This document shows positions 11,970 to 21,853 of a DNA stretch of 64,000 nt, one piece after another (the stretch's first letter is position 1; each line of letters begins with the position of its first letter). Made by a program: the position numbers and the translations under genes. The notes under the pieces were generated by a model that worked only from the letters and a program-made list of their open reading frames with translations, made no database searches and had not been told where the DNA came from. The stretch is from Eutreptiella sp. 'Long Island Sound 2002' (taxonomy: Eukaryota > Euglenozoa > Euglenophyceae > Eutreptiales > Eutreptiaceae). The stretch spans positions 65,906,242 to 65,970,241 of the forward strand of contig OZ038381.1 in NCBI GenBank assembly GCA_964036045.1, written 5' to 3'.

Positions 11970-12542
11970 TTATAAGTAATATAAATTCGGAATTCCCCTG
12001 AATTTATAACCGAAAACTGCTGAAATCGCTGAAATTGGTGAAGTGTAGGATAGAGTGCAGGCAAATGGGATCCAAACCGGCTTCACCCCACCTCCCAGAG
12101 CATTGTCACCTGCTCTGAAAAACATAAAGAGGACAGGAGGATTGTGGGAGGGTACCACATACTCCGTGGCCACCCGCCCAAGTGATTCGGGGGAGGTAGG
12201 ATAGGAACTCAAAAGAATGAAGTCCCTCCGATCACCACTAAACGTAAAGGCATAGGCTCGGCGGATCAGAGATAGACACAAAGCAACATCGTCGACTAGT
12301 CTACATAAAAGACCACAAAGAGGTATATGATGCTCGGCATGCACAGCAGTAACCCCTTGCATGACTCGCAGTCCCACCAAGAGACATGAGAGCATTGGAT
12401 CACTGAAATGAGATAGTGGCACCCTGGGGGGGGGAGATGACATTGCAGGTACACACAAACAATGCAGAATGAGAAATTTTTTTTGCCCCCAAAAATATAT
12501 CATTTGGGACCCGGGTGGAAGCAGAAAGCAAACAGATGCCAT
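11970..12542 (-). CDS. Hypothetical protein fragment, unrecognised
   Basis: A 190-codon open frame on the minus strand starting with ATG at 12542. The predicted protein has a mixed, protein-like composition (for example 'SHFSDPMLSCLLVGLRVMQG' and 'LCRLVDDVALCLSLIRRAYA') rather than low complexity, which is why I list it. I recognise no domain and cannot place it in any element of the window. It could be a remnant of another transposon protein or a chance frame. Confidence 0.25.
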   Translation of the reverse strand: MASVCFLLPPGSQMIYFWGQKKFLILHCLCVPAMSSPPPRVPLSHFSDPMLSCLLVGLRVMQGVTAVHAEHHIPLCGLLCRLVDDVALCLSLIRRAYAFTFSGDRRDFILLSSYPTSPESLGRVATEYVVPSHNPPVLFMFFRAGDNALGGGVKPVWIPFACTLSYTSPISAISAVFGYKFRGIPNLYYL

Positions 12543-13559
12543 GGTTGCATCCAGAATGAGTTTTCAAAGTGGGTAGCTACTCACGAAATCCTCCAACTCA
12601 ACGCTACGTCAAAAATATGGTAAAAACACGGTTTTGACCGTAGCCAACCCTACCCTAAAAACCTTTCTTAGGAGGGTCTACCGGGGGCTCCTGCTGCAAA
12701 CCTAATGCAAACGGACCCCACAGTTGCAACAGGCATGCCAAAAAATGGTCCTGGATCCGGTCGGAATGTCTCAAGGTGCCCAAAATGCAGAGATATGAGA
12801 AAAAAAGTCTGTACTAAAAATAGTAACATTTGTTAGTAAGAATAGCACACGCGAAAAATTAAAATCTCAAAATTGAGGGACCCTGGAGGGAAACGGACCT
12901 TACCAATGCAACTGCGACAGCTATTCAGACGCTGCGTATTCAGACGAAACGCGAAATGGGGCCAGTGTGGTGGAGTTCTAAAAAAGGAAATTTTGCTGCT
13001 AAAAATAGCGCAAGTGTTCTAAAAATAGAACGTGGTGTGCTAAAAATAGAAGCAGTAGTTGGGGAGGGATTTAGCACAACCGGTGGTCCCCATGGCGTCC
13101 GGCAACCTCAAAATAGGTGCCATCGCTCCAAAAAATAGCGAAAACAAAGCAACAAAGCAAGGTGGGTGAGGAGATCAAAACAAATAACTATCAACTTCAT
13201 ATCCCCCGTAGACTCTGGAATTCCAACCTAGAAGTCCACGAACGATCCCATTTAGCGGGGGTGTTGCTCCCGCCGATGCACTTACCACAGGCTCCACCTA
13301 AAAAAATAGGAAATTATGAGGGGTTCTTGACAACCATGGTTCCGTTGCAGTCCCCTGAGCAAGCGGTGACCGATTATGCACACTGAAAAATATGAACACA
13401 TCCCAAGACTGATCTTGGGTCCAAATGCCCGTCTCATGTCAATGAAATTGGGGTGGGGGGCACTTGGGAGGTTCCGAGCCTTGGCACGAGCATCACTACG
13501 GCAAAGAAATGAAATGCAAACATGTGGATGCACAAAAAAATGCGTAAGGAGTGATGGCC

Positions 13560-14178
13560 TCAATCTCGGTCGCCCATGACCAAGTGAACCAGCACATCTT
13601 TGACATCCAACTTGATTTTCTTGGCTTTGAGGTAGTCCAACCACACGGACGTGTACCGCGGCACAAAGCTGCTTGGAGATTCCCAAGAGTCCCTCGATGC
13701 AGCAAAACCCTTCCATCTGACCTTGTATAGCTGTCCCCCCGGTGTGCTGGGATCGCGCTTGTCTGAGAGAATGCGCTCGGCGGTGTACTCGTCCTCCTCC
13801 CCGTCGTTGTCGGAGTTGAAGGCGTCCGCGGTGAACTCAAAGGTTAAGGCACAGCCATGGGGATCCGGTTCCCGCAGGAGCAACTGAGTGTGATCCCGCT
13901 CCACCGTTTTGTTGTTCCCCACTTGGATCAGATACACATCTTGCCTGGTTTTCGGCAATTCCGCAATATGACACCCGGTATGTACCATGACTGCTGCCGT
14001 TGCCGGGACAAGATGTCCTTGTGGTGCCGCTCCACCCACACGGTGTCCTTGAGCCGATATTTGTGAATTTGATTGGAAATACTCCGCCCTCTTCGCATGT
14101 TCCGCCACCATGGCATCACACACTTTCTTGGCCGTGTCGTTGGCTTTGGACATCATGGCATTGGCTTCCTTTGCCACA
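13560..14178 (-). pseudogene. Chromodomain end of gypsy pol (element D)
   Basis: This is the C-terminal part of a Ty3/gypsy (chromovirus-like) polyprotein read on the minus strand. About 13600-13800 encodes a chromodomain: 'YTAERILSDKRDP' then 'LYKVRWKGFAASRDSWE', matching the Y-x-V-E-x-I-L...Y-x-V-K-W-x-G-Y...W-E pattern. Upstream lies the small post-integrase barrel ('YRLKDTVWVERHHKDI' region in a neighbouring frame). In chromoviruses this domain binds modified histone H3 and steers integration to heterochromatin. The frame differs from the integrase core, so at least one frameshift is present. It ends at TGA 13560. Confidence 0.75.
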
Positions 14179-14999
14179 TTACCATGGTTCATCCACGGGA
14201 GAGTACGTGAAACTTGATCCCGCAGCAATAACATGCGAAGGGGGGACAAACCTGACGGTCCGGGTAAAATCGTGGTACGCCTGCAGAACCCTCGGAAGGG
14301 AATGATACCAATTTCTGCCAGGCACCTCAATATGCATTTGCCGGAATGTTTTGAACAATTGTCTACCCGCCACCTCCGCCCTTCTGTTCGAACGGCTGTG
14401 ATATGCCACCGTCTTGGCATGCCTCACGCCCATGTACTTGCACATTGTGCGAAACCGTGCGCCATCGAACTGCGTACCCCTGTCGCTGTATATCACGGCT
14501 GGCACATCAAATACCGTCAACCAATGTCAGATCATTGCTTGCGCCACGGTTTTGGCTTGCAGCCCCACTCCGTGCTTGTCCCTCTTGTCTTTCTTCTTGG
14601 ATTTTTTGCCCGGAACCGCCACGATGTATCCGCCGTGGCGATCGACTGCCAAAAAAACACAATTAAAGACCTCGCCTTCCACGGTGACTTCTGGAATCGC
14701 AAAGACATCCATTGAAATAGACCTCATCGGAATCTCCAGGATGGCCGTGTACACGGGGTTTCCAGCAGTTGACCGCTTGGGATGGTTGGTGGCCCTGCAG
14801 ACCGCACACGCCTTGCAATACCGGTTCAAAACTGCGTAATATCCCGGAGGAAACAAAAACCTCGATTCCAAGTCCTTCTGCAATTTATCTCATCCCGGAT
14901 GCATCAACTGAGCGTTGTGCCAATGGTCAATCAAGTCCTCCACCTGGTTTTCGGGAACCAAGAGCTTGTCCTTGAGGAAGAGCTTGTCCCCGTCTTCCG
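14179..14999 (-). pseudogene. Integrase of gypsy element D, frameshifted
   Basis: DDE-type integrase in pieces on the minus strand. The N-terminal zinc module is seen as 'HNAQLMHPG' then 'CKACAVCRATNH' (His-His-Cys-Cys order), broken by a TGA near 14888 where a CGA is the likely ancestor. The core has Asp-1 in 'SISMDVFAIPE' and Asp-2 in 'AVIYSDRGTQFDG'. The third acidic residue is expected in 'HSRSNRRAEVAGRQ'. The segments 14527-14883 and 14179-14520 are in different frames. The enzyme would have inserted D's cDNA; this copy cannot be translated intact. Confidence 0.8.
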
Positions 15000-15957
15000 T
15001 TAATCCCTCCGGCCACTCACTGCATTCCAGTACTTGAGCCAATGATTCGAGTTTACATAATCATCGGACCAATCCTCCATCACAACCGATTGTACCCCTT
15101 CAATGGCTCGTACCATGTCCTCCTCCTTCATTTGCGCCTCCTCCGCTTGCACCTTGGCATCTCGGACTTGGGCCAGCTCCGCGCGGGATCCCATCACCGC
15201 AAAGCATTTGGCCTCGCCCTCCTCCAGGAGAGGCTCCGCCTTGATAATACGCTTGGCCTCTGCAGTCTCCTTGGCGTCACCATGCAAGGAGATGTCCATC
15301 CATGCTTTCCTGGCTGGGTAGGCCCAACGACTGAGGCAATCGGCCACAGTGTTGTCCTTCCCAGGCACATACACTACGCTCAAGTAAAACCTGGCCAGCG
15401 TCTAGTGCCACCGGGCGCGTCGGGCCGCCGGACCTGAGGGGGTGTCGACGTGCTCCTTGTGCCAACTCTGCAAACTTTGATGGTCCGTGCACACGACAAT
15501 GGGTTGCAAACCAATATGCCCGGACCACTTGCGCGAGGCGCAGATAATGGCATACGTCCCCTTTTCTCTTGCAGTCCAAGTGCGGCGTTGCCCCTCCGCC
15601 AAACCTCTACTCCAAATAGCCACTGGGACATGGGAACCATCCTCTCGGACTTGCTCCAGGACAGCTCCCACGGCATAATCCGATGCATCGGTGCGGAGCA
15701 CAAATCCTTTGTCCGGGTTCATAAGGAATAATCCCAACTTTCCCAGGAGAGTTCTCTTGAGCGTCTCGAACACTTCTTCCGCCTCCGTTGTCCAAGCCAG
15801 CTTTTTCTTGCTCCCCTTGCGCCCATCAAACTTCTCAACCTGCAGCATTTTGTGCAATGGTCCTGAGAGTTCGGCATACATTCGTACGCAACCCGAAAAA
15901 TAATTGCAGAATCCCATGAAAGAACGCAACTGGCTGATGGTGGAGGGTCGCTCCCAA
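15000..15957 (-). pseudogene. RT thumb and RNase H of gypsy element D
   Basis: Minus-strand frame starting abruptly at the LINE A junction (15957). It reads 'WERPSTISQLRSFMGFCNYF', the typical RT connection of gypsy elements, then RNase H: 'FVLRTDASDYAVGAVL' (first Asp), 'TAREKGTYAIICASRKW' (Glu), 'IVVCTDHQSLQSW' (Asp), and 'VVYVPGKDNTVADCLSR' (His/Asp segment, with Y-V-P-G replacing the usual H). A frame change separates 15402 and 15383. The missing N-terminal RT is found at 59938-60340, about 44 kb away, because LINE A is inserted between them. Confidence 0.85.
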
Positions 15958-15972
15958 TGGTTCGAGGCGGCC
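15958..15972. repeat. Target-site duplication, left copy (LINE A into gypsy D)
   Basis: tggttcgaggcggcc. The same 15 bases with one mismatch (tggttcaaggcggcc) occur at 59923-59937. Each copy falls at the same codon position of D's reverse transcriptase, so both halves of pol end at the same point. Confidence 0.85.
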
Positions 15973-17204
15973 GCCACCGGCACCGCCGCCCATGGCACCA
16001 CCTGCGCTCACCAGCGACCTTGCCAGCAGCACCACCACCCCACGCAACACCGGGAGCCTGGCATCACCAACAGCCTCAACGTTGACACCACCAGCACCAC
16101 CATCACCGGACGGGGTCTACCCACAGTCCAAGAACAGCTTTGCCCCACCACCATCAACGAGTACACTACCCACAACGGCCCCACCGTCGCCGACACCACC
16201 CTCACCGTCACTCGGGGCGTCCCCTACGCCATCCTCACCACCACAGCACCTACCGCACCCCCGCCGCCGATGATATGGGCCCCACCCCCCGACCTGTCAT
16301 CTACAGCACCCTCACCACCACCGCTACATCCGGCCCTAGTACGTTATCTATGCCCTCACGATCGACGCCACCGGCAACACCACCGCCCGTTACGTCACCA
16401 GCAGCACCCTCGCCATCACCAACCGAACCACCACCCTCACCATCAGCATCACCGACACCACCACGGCACCAGCACCAACGGTGACAGCAACAGCGACAAC
16501 AGGCTGACCCACCAACCTCACCATCAACTAACACGATGCCTGCACCGGCCTCACCTGCACTATCGCCTATACCGCGCTGTCCAACGGCACCGCCAGCGGC
16601 ACAATCACCCACTCCAACACCCACACCACCCTCACCACCAGCGTCACCACCACCCCCCACCACGTCACCTGCGCCGACCACGCGACCTACCAGCAACCCA
16701 CACAGAGGAAACCCCCGAACACCCACTGAACCTCACCGGACCGCCCCGCGGCCGGGACCCCGCCCCCCACGGAACACGAGCCAACAGGCGCAACACACCA
16801 TGCCACCCCAAGGGTCAGAACTCACAGGGAACGGAACAGCAGAGCGAGCACGCCACCACGCGCACGCGTCGCCCACCCTATCGTACACCACCCCGCAACA
16901 CTGCAGCCACACCGTCCCACGCTTCTCCCGACAGGATGTGCGCTGCAGCCCACTGCCTGTGGGACAACGACTACGACGTCCTCCCGGCCATCCAACACCT
17001 ACTGGCAGCCACGGCCCCGCGCCCACAAGCCCACCAGCAAGCCACGGAACCGCAGGAACCCGACCACCCCATACGACCCCGCTCCATATCCCCCCTGGCC
17101 ACCGCGGACCAGAACGCGGAACACCAGCCACAGGAACCCGACCGCGCCACCACGCTCCCGCCCCCCCCAGCCCAAAGGACATCTACGTTACACTAGCGGG
17201 CACC
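15973..17204 (+). other. C-rich, Thr/Pro-coding low-complexity 5' end of LINE A
   Basis: Dense 'caccacc' sequence. Frames are open for a few hundred codons but encode almost only Thr, Pro, His and Ser and switch repeatedly. Around 16930-17030 a more protein-like stretch occurs ('HCLWDNDYDVLPAIQHLLAA'), which faintly resembles a UBA helix bundle. I could not decide whether this is 5' UTR or decayed coding sequence. Confidence 0.4.
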
Positions 17205-20200
17205 CTAGCCCACCCGATGGACGCCGACCAGTACTACCAATCCGTCTAACGGGAGCTCCAAGCGGACCACGCGACCCTCCAGGGGTGGAAGCAGGAGAAA
17301 GAGAACGACAACGGCTGGGGCACGGAGGACGACCTTCTCTGGGAAGACACCTGGAAAGGCACCATGGACACCTTCCTGGAAGCGGCAGCCGTGACCTACC
17401 CCCGCCCGCCCGGGAACACCCGGCGCGGCCTCCACGCCCTCCTTGCATTCCATAGCTGGAAACACCGCCAGACCGTCACCCTCCACCCCCTCGACCACAA
17501 TCCGCAACAATGGACGCCTGAAGACGACGCCACCGCCGCAATCACCATACAGCAAGACCCTGGGAACCCAGAGGAGTACCACATCACCCCGAATGATCCG
17601 GCACCCCACCCCCCCGCCTCCCCCACCCTCCAAGACGTCTTCGCCACCATCAGCGCAGAACTGCAAGAACCAATAGCCCCACAACAACCGGATGACGAGA
17701 TGCCCCAGGCACCGTCCCCACGAACCGCACAAGAAAGCCCCCGCAAAGAGCCCCTCACCCACCCCGTCACCACAATGGAGCCCCCCCCACAACACCGCAC
17801 CACCCCGGACCGCAACGGGTTTCGGGATCTACCGCGAGAATGGGCGGTCCACAACGGCACGGTCCGGTGGGACGAAATCACACCGGGGCTCCAGGCCATC
17901 CGCCTCCACTCAATCACCGAACCCACCACCACCTGCACGCTACCCACGGACCGCCACCACCTCCTCCTCGCTTTCGAAGGGGATGCCACCATCACACCAA
18001 CGGAGGGAGACCCCATAACAGCAGCCCCCATCCACGCCGTCCACATACCCCCACAAGCATCGTCGGCACCTATGACGGTACACCCGGGCCCCACCCCATG
18101 GCAAGCCATCGTCATCACCTACCCCACCCCGAACGACCACACACACACCTGGCAGCAACGGTGGGGGGACATCGGTGGGGACCTCTTCCAGGAACACCTA
18201 GGGCTCACACGCACCCACCACACCGTCCACCCGGTACGAGGAGTAGGCCAAGCACCACACGGCATACACACCCCGGTGTTATGGGCGTACGCCACACCCA
18301 TAAACCCACAAGCAGCGGAGGACGTCAAGACCGCACTATCCATCCAGCTAGCCCAGACCAAAACCCCGCACCGCAACACCCAACGAGGCTACACCATTTG
18401 GTGGGCATATCAAGATCACGACACCCTCACCCCGCAACCAGCCCCCCCCCCCTAGACACCAACACCACTGCCCTCCTCCGGGCCGCAGCAGCGGTAGCCA
18501 CCCACGTAGGGGCCCCGGAAACGTTGAGCCCGCAATACCTGGTCGAAACCAAAGTGGCGCCCCACGCGAAAGCCAAAGAAAAACCCTCATCGCCGAAGCC
18601 ACTCCTCCCCCCACTCAAGCTAGACACGGTCGAGCACACCCCCCAAGACGAATGGGCGACCCACTACATCATCCCCCACACCACCACCCGCAAGAACGAG
18701 GCCGCCAAGATTACCGTCACACGCCACCTCCCCCACACCACACAGGTGTATGAGGTGACGGCCCCCAACGTCCTCGTCACCCATCGATGACACCACGAGC
18801 GATACACCATACAGGCGGAGGGGACCGCCGCGACCACCCTGTACACGTGGACAACACGGGGCGACCTCCCACACCCCACCCTCCATCACGCCCCCTCCTG
18901 GCCCACCCCCTTCCACACGGCAGACCGCCCCAACAAGAAGGAGAAACACACAGGCGTACACACCCGCGCCCAGAAGGCCCAGCACCGACACGATGCAAGG
19001 CGCAAGGCCCGCACCCTCCACAACGACCACACCATCTCCCGCATCAGCGCCCCCCCCGCCAGAGTGTCCGATGCCACCGACAACCGCACGATCACAGGCA
19101 TCATCACGGACTGCCTGAACCCAGCGGCGTCACGGGCAGACGCCGTGTGAATCGGCGAAGGGCGCTCCCACACACGGGCGGTGGCGCGCCTCAACAACAT
19201 CGAACCCCACAAACTCCAGCGCGCCGTCGGCCCCTTCGCTGTACACATCACCCCATACGGCATCAACCACCCCCGGTGTGAGCACCATGACCCGCCCTGC
19301 TCCATCCCATGCACCTCGCCCCTGCGCCAACCGCTCCCGGCCCCCACCATCACGGGCAACATGTACCTGGGCACCGTACCAGGGGACCCGGGCATATACA
19401 TCCTGCCCAACAGGTCCAGGGAACACGCAATCCCCCTGCACGGAGTAGAGTCCCTTGCCCTTGGACCGTCCCCACCAAAACACCAACACCAACACATCCT
19501 GGGGGACAAACTGACGCAGGCGCCAGACGGGGGCAAAAAGACCCACCAAAGCGCTCTGGCCAACATCACCGTCCACCCCACAGCCCACCTACCAAAGGAC
19601 TTCGGCGCGGAGCGCCACATGGTCCTGGAGGGGCAAGCTCACCACATCATCACCGCCGCCCTATACACCCTCGCCGCCCACGAACACCACTGGGACCCCA
19701 CAGCCATCCCAGCGATGCCACCACCACTGCAAGGCCCCAAAGACCCCGTCACCCCCTTCCACATCGATCAACTCCTAAGCCGCAGGGCCACCCCACACCT
19801 CCACCCCTCAAGGATAGAACTAGCCATCGCGTCGTGGGACACCCTGGACACGCCCCCCCAAGAACCCGCCATCCACATCCTCAAAGCGGACCCCCAATGG
19901 TGGGTCCCCCACTGGGCACACGGAGTCCTCATGACGGCCCAGGCCTACACCCCAGAAATAGACCCGGAATACCCCCCACGAGGCCGGCAGCGACTCCTCC
20001 AGGCCACCACCCTCACAGGCCGCAAAGGCGCCCCGTGGGAAGCCCTCCACACACCACTCCGCTGGGCTCAAGGATCCCCCAACGGCCCAGACACACCGGA
20101 ACCCACGGAGGCCTGGGTCAAGCAGGCCAAGGCCATGAGGAACTACCACCTCCACCACCCTTTCGACAACAGCCGGGCCGCACTGCCATGGCCAACCAAC

Positions 20201-20323
20201 CCCCCGGAGACCGTACGCAAGCTCGCCGACCTCACCCGCAGTCACGCGAAAGCGACCATGCAAACGCCGGCAGAACCCCTGCTAAGGGATCTGGGCCAGC
20301 AGGGTACGCACCCCTTCTTCTAA
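17205..20323 (+). pseudogene. LINE A ORF1-like protein, decayed; possible OTU-like N-terminal part
   Basis: Protein-like sequence runs across this interval in two frames. 17205-18455 reads 'LAHPMDADQYYQSV', stop TAA (17247), 'RELQADHATLQGW', then 'TFLEAAAVTYPRP' and 'EEYHIT'. The spacing and the aliphatic/Ala-rich helix resemble the later part of OTU cysteine proteases, but no catalytic D-G-x-C is visible, so the call is tentative. A frameshift falls at a C-run near 18446-18454. The second frame continues to 20323 through TGA stops at 18788-18790 and 19148-19150 and encodes about 600 residues I do not recognise ('GNMYLGTVPGDPGIYILPN', 'HWAHGVLMTAQAYTPE'). It occupies the ORF1 position of a LINE, upstream of the endonuclease. 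Clearly broken. Confidence 0.5.
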
Positions 20324-20584
20324 CCCCACGCCCCCCCAGCCCCACCACCTCCAGTCCCACCCAAGCGAGCGTGACGGAAAAGGGGCGCACCTGCCCCCAA
20401 ACCAAGGCAGAAAAGACGGCAGGGCAACAACCTCCCAACCCCCCGCAACCCCCCCCCGACCCTCCCCCCAAACCCGGACCAAGCATCCTCACCATCCTCC
20501 CTCCCACCACTACCACCACCCCAAACGGACCAAGCATCCTCATCATCCTTCCTCCCGCCACCAGCACCCGCGCAACCAGAAGAG

Positions 20585-20965
20585 TACCCAGAATTCAAAA
20601 AGGGCGTGAAGGTCCAGCAGCCTTTCCGCAACGACCACACGGGCGACTGGATCTGGTGTGAGGGCACAATCCAGTACCACCTCCGCGACCTGGGCCCGAA
20701 CGATGGGGTGCAAATCCGGGTGATCTGGCACCGCCAAAAGGAGCTAGACCAAGGCAACAGCGCCCCGGACAAGCCCGAAGGCCACACCTTGGAGTTCAAC
20801 AGCGCCCACCCCATCCGGCTCCTCACCGCCGAGAACAAGGCCCACAGAGGCACCAAATACACCGGGGAACTCCCCTCTGAGTGGAGCCAGGGCCTCCCCC
20901 CACCGCACCTACCCAAGCGCCCACCACCAGGCAAAACGTCCCCGGGCCCCAATCCCCCTTCCTGA
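20585..20965 (+). pseudogene. Small SH3/Tudor-like barrel segment in LINE A
   Basis: The open frame encodes 'FKKGVKVQQPFRNDHTGDW', 'IWCEGTIQYHL' and 'GVQIRVIWHRQKEL'. This alternation (K-x-G-x-x-V ... W-x-x-G-x-I ... V-x-V-x-W) is typical of Tudor, Agenet or PWWP barrels that bind methylated peptides. It lies between ORF1 and the endonuclease and is flanked by Pro-rich linkers in mixed frames. The ATG at 20606 is inside the domain, so translation must start earlier. Family assignment is inference from pattern only. Confidence 0.35.
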
Positions 20966-21009
20966 CGGGGCAAGGGCCCAGGGCGCAAGCCTCCACAGCC
21001 CCGACCCGC

Positions 21010-21840
21010 CCCCACTAAGGCCATCGTCAACCTCCTCGACCTCAACCACCCGGCCATCACATACTCCAAGGACGCCACAGCCGCCCTCCAGGAGCTTCTG
21101 ATGGCACAGGGGGCGGAGTGGGTTCCCCACCTCCCTCACCTTGCAGGAGCAAGGCCTAGAACGCGACGACCCTCCAGAAACAACCCCCATATGCGCCCCG
21201 GACCAGAAAGCGTACAAATGCTACTGGCACAGGGGGACCCCCCTATACCCCCGAGCCGGCATCCACGTCCACCTCGTCCACCACCTCAGCATCCCAGGGA
21301 CACTAGGCGTCTACGAGGTCGTTGGGGACGGATGGCAACTCAACGTCATCAACGCCCACGTCCCCTTCGGGGACGCCACGGAACCCTTCCTCCAAGCGGC
21401 TGAAGCATACTGCCAGATGGCCATGCTCGCCCCCACAATCATCATCGGCGACATGAACGCCGCCTCCACCCCAGCGGACCGAGGGGGACAGGCCACACCC
21501 CAGGACCAAGCAGTCCGCGACACCATCGAAATGCTGGGGCTCGTGGACCTGACAGCCAACCTCGAAGGCCAACCATCCCACTTCCCCCACCAAACAGAGG
21601 CCGCCCCCTCCCGCATCGACGTATGCTATGGCGACCCCACCACCATCATCCCGGCGAAGGCCCCAATACGGGCCCCTCCCGCTGGGACCCACAGGCCATA
21701 GCCCCCTGCATTTCCGCCTCACCATCCCCAACCTTCCCCCCAGCCCCCGAGGAGGATGCGGACCAAGGCCTGCCACCCCCCCTGAGGATGCCCCTACTAC
21801 ACCACAAAAAGGCCTAGTCCCAATATCACAGGGCCATAGA
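21010..21840 (+). pseudogene. AP endonuclease domain of LINE A, frameshifted
   Basis: Exonuclease-endonuclease-phosphatase fold used by LINEs to nick the target. It begins 'TKAIVNLLDLNHPAITYSKD', changes frame near 21140, then reads 'LNVINAHVPFGD' and 'TIIIGDMNAASTPADRGG' (the catalytic G-D-x-N), and 'SRIDVCYGDP'. The closing S-D-H-x-P motif appears as 'GHSPLHFRLTIP' in a third frame near 21700. The catalytic Glu is probably in 'LQEQGLERDD' next to the first frameshift. At least two frameshifts make it non-functional. Confidence 0.75.
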
Positions 21841-21853
21841 CCGTGCCTGGCGC

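Larger units (their letters stand above)
9419..13559. other. Anonymous region, probably including the 3' side of gypsy element D
   Basis: No convincing gene. The region contains a degenerate minisatellite near 11 kb, a possible coding fragment at 11970-12542 (minus) and AT-rich sequence with repeated 'ctaaaaatag' phrases at about 12.8-13.1 kb. D's 3' untranslated region and LTR should lie here on the minus strand, but I could not identify LTR ends because the partner LTR is not visible in the window. Confidence 0.4.

Noticed and set aside
15904-17196. 430-codon frame at the LINE A 5' end as a real protein
   Set aside because: It starts in gypsy D's antisense strand and crosses the target duplication, and most of it is Thr/Pro/His low complexity.
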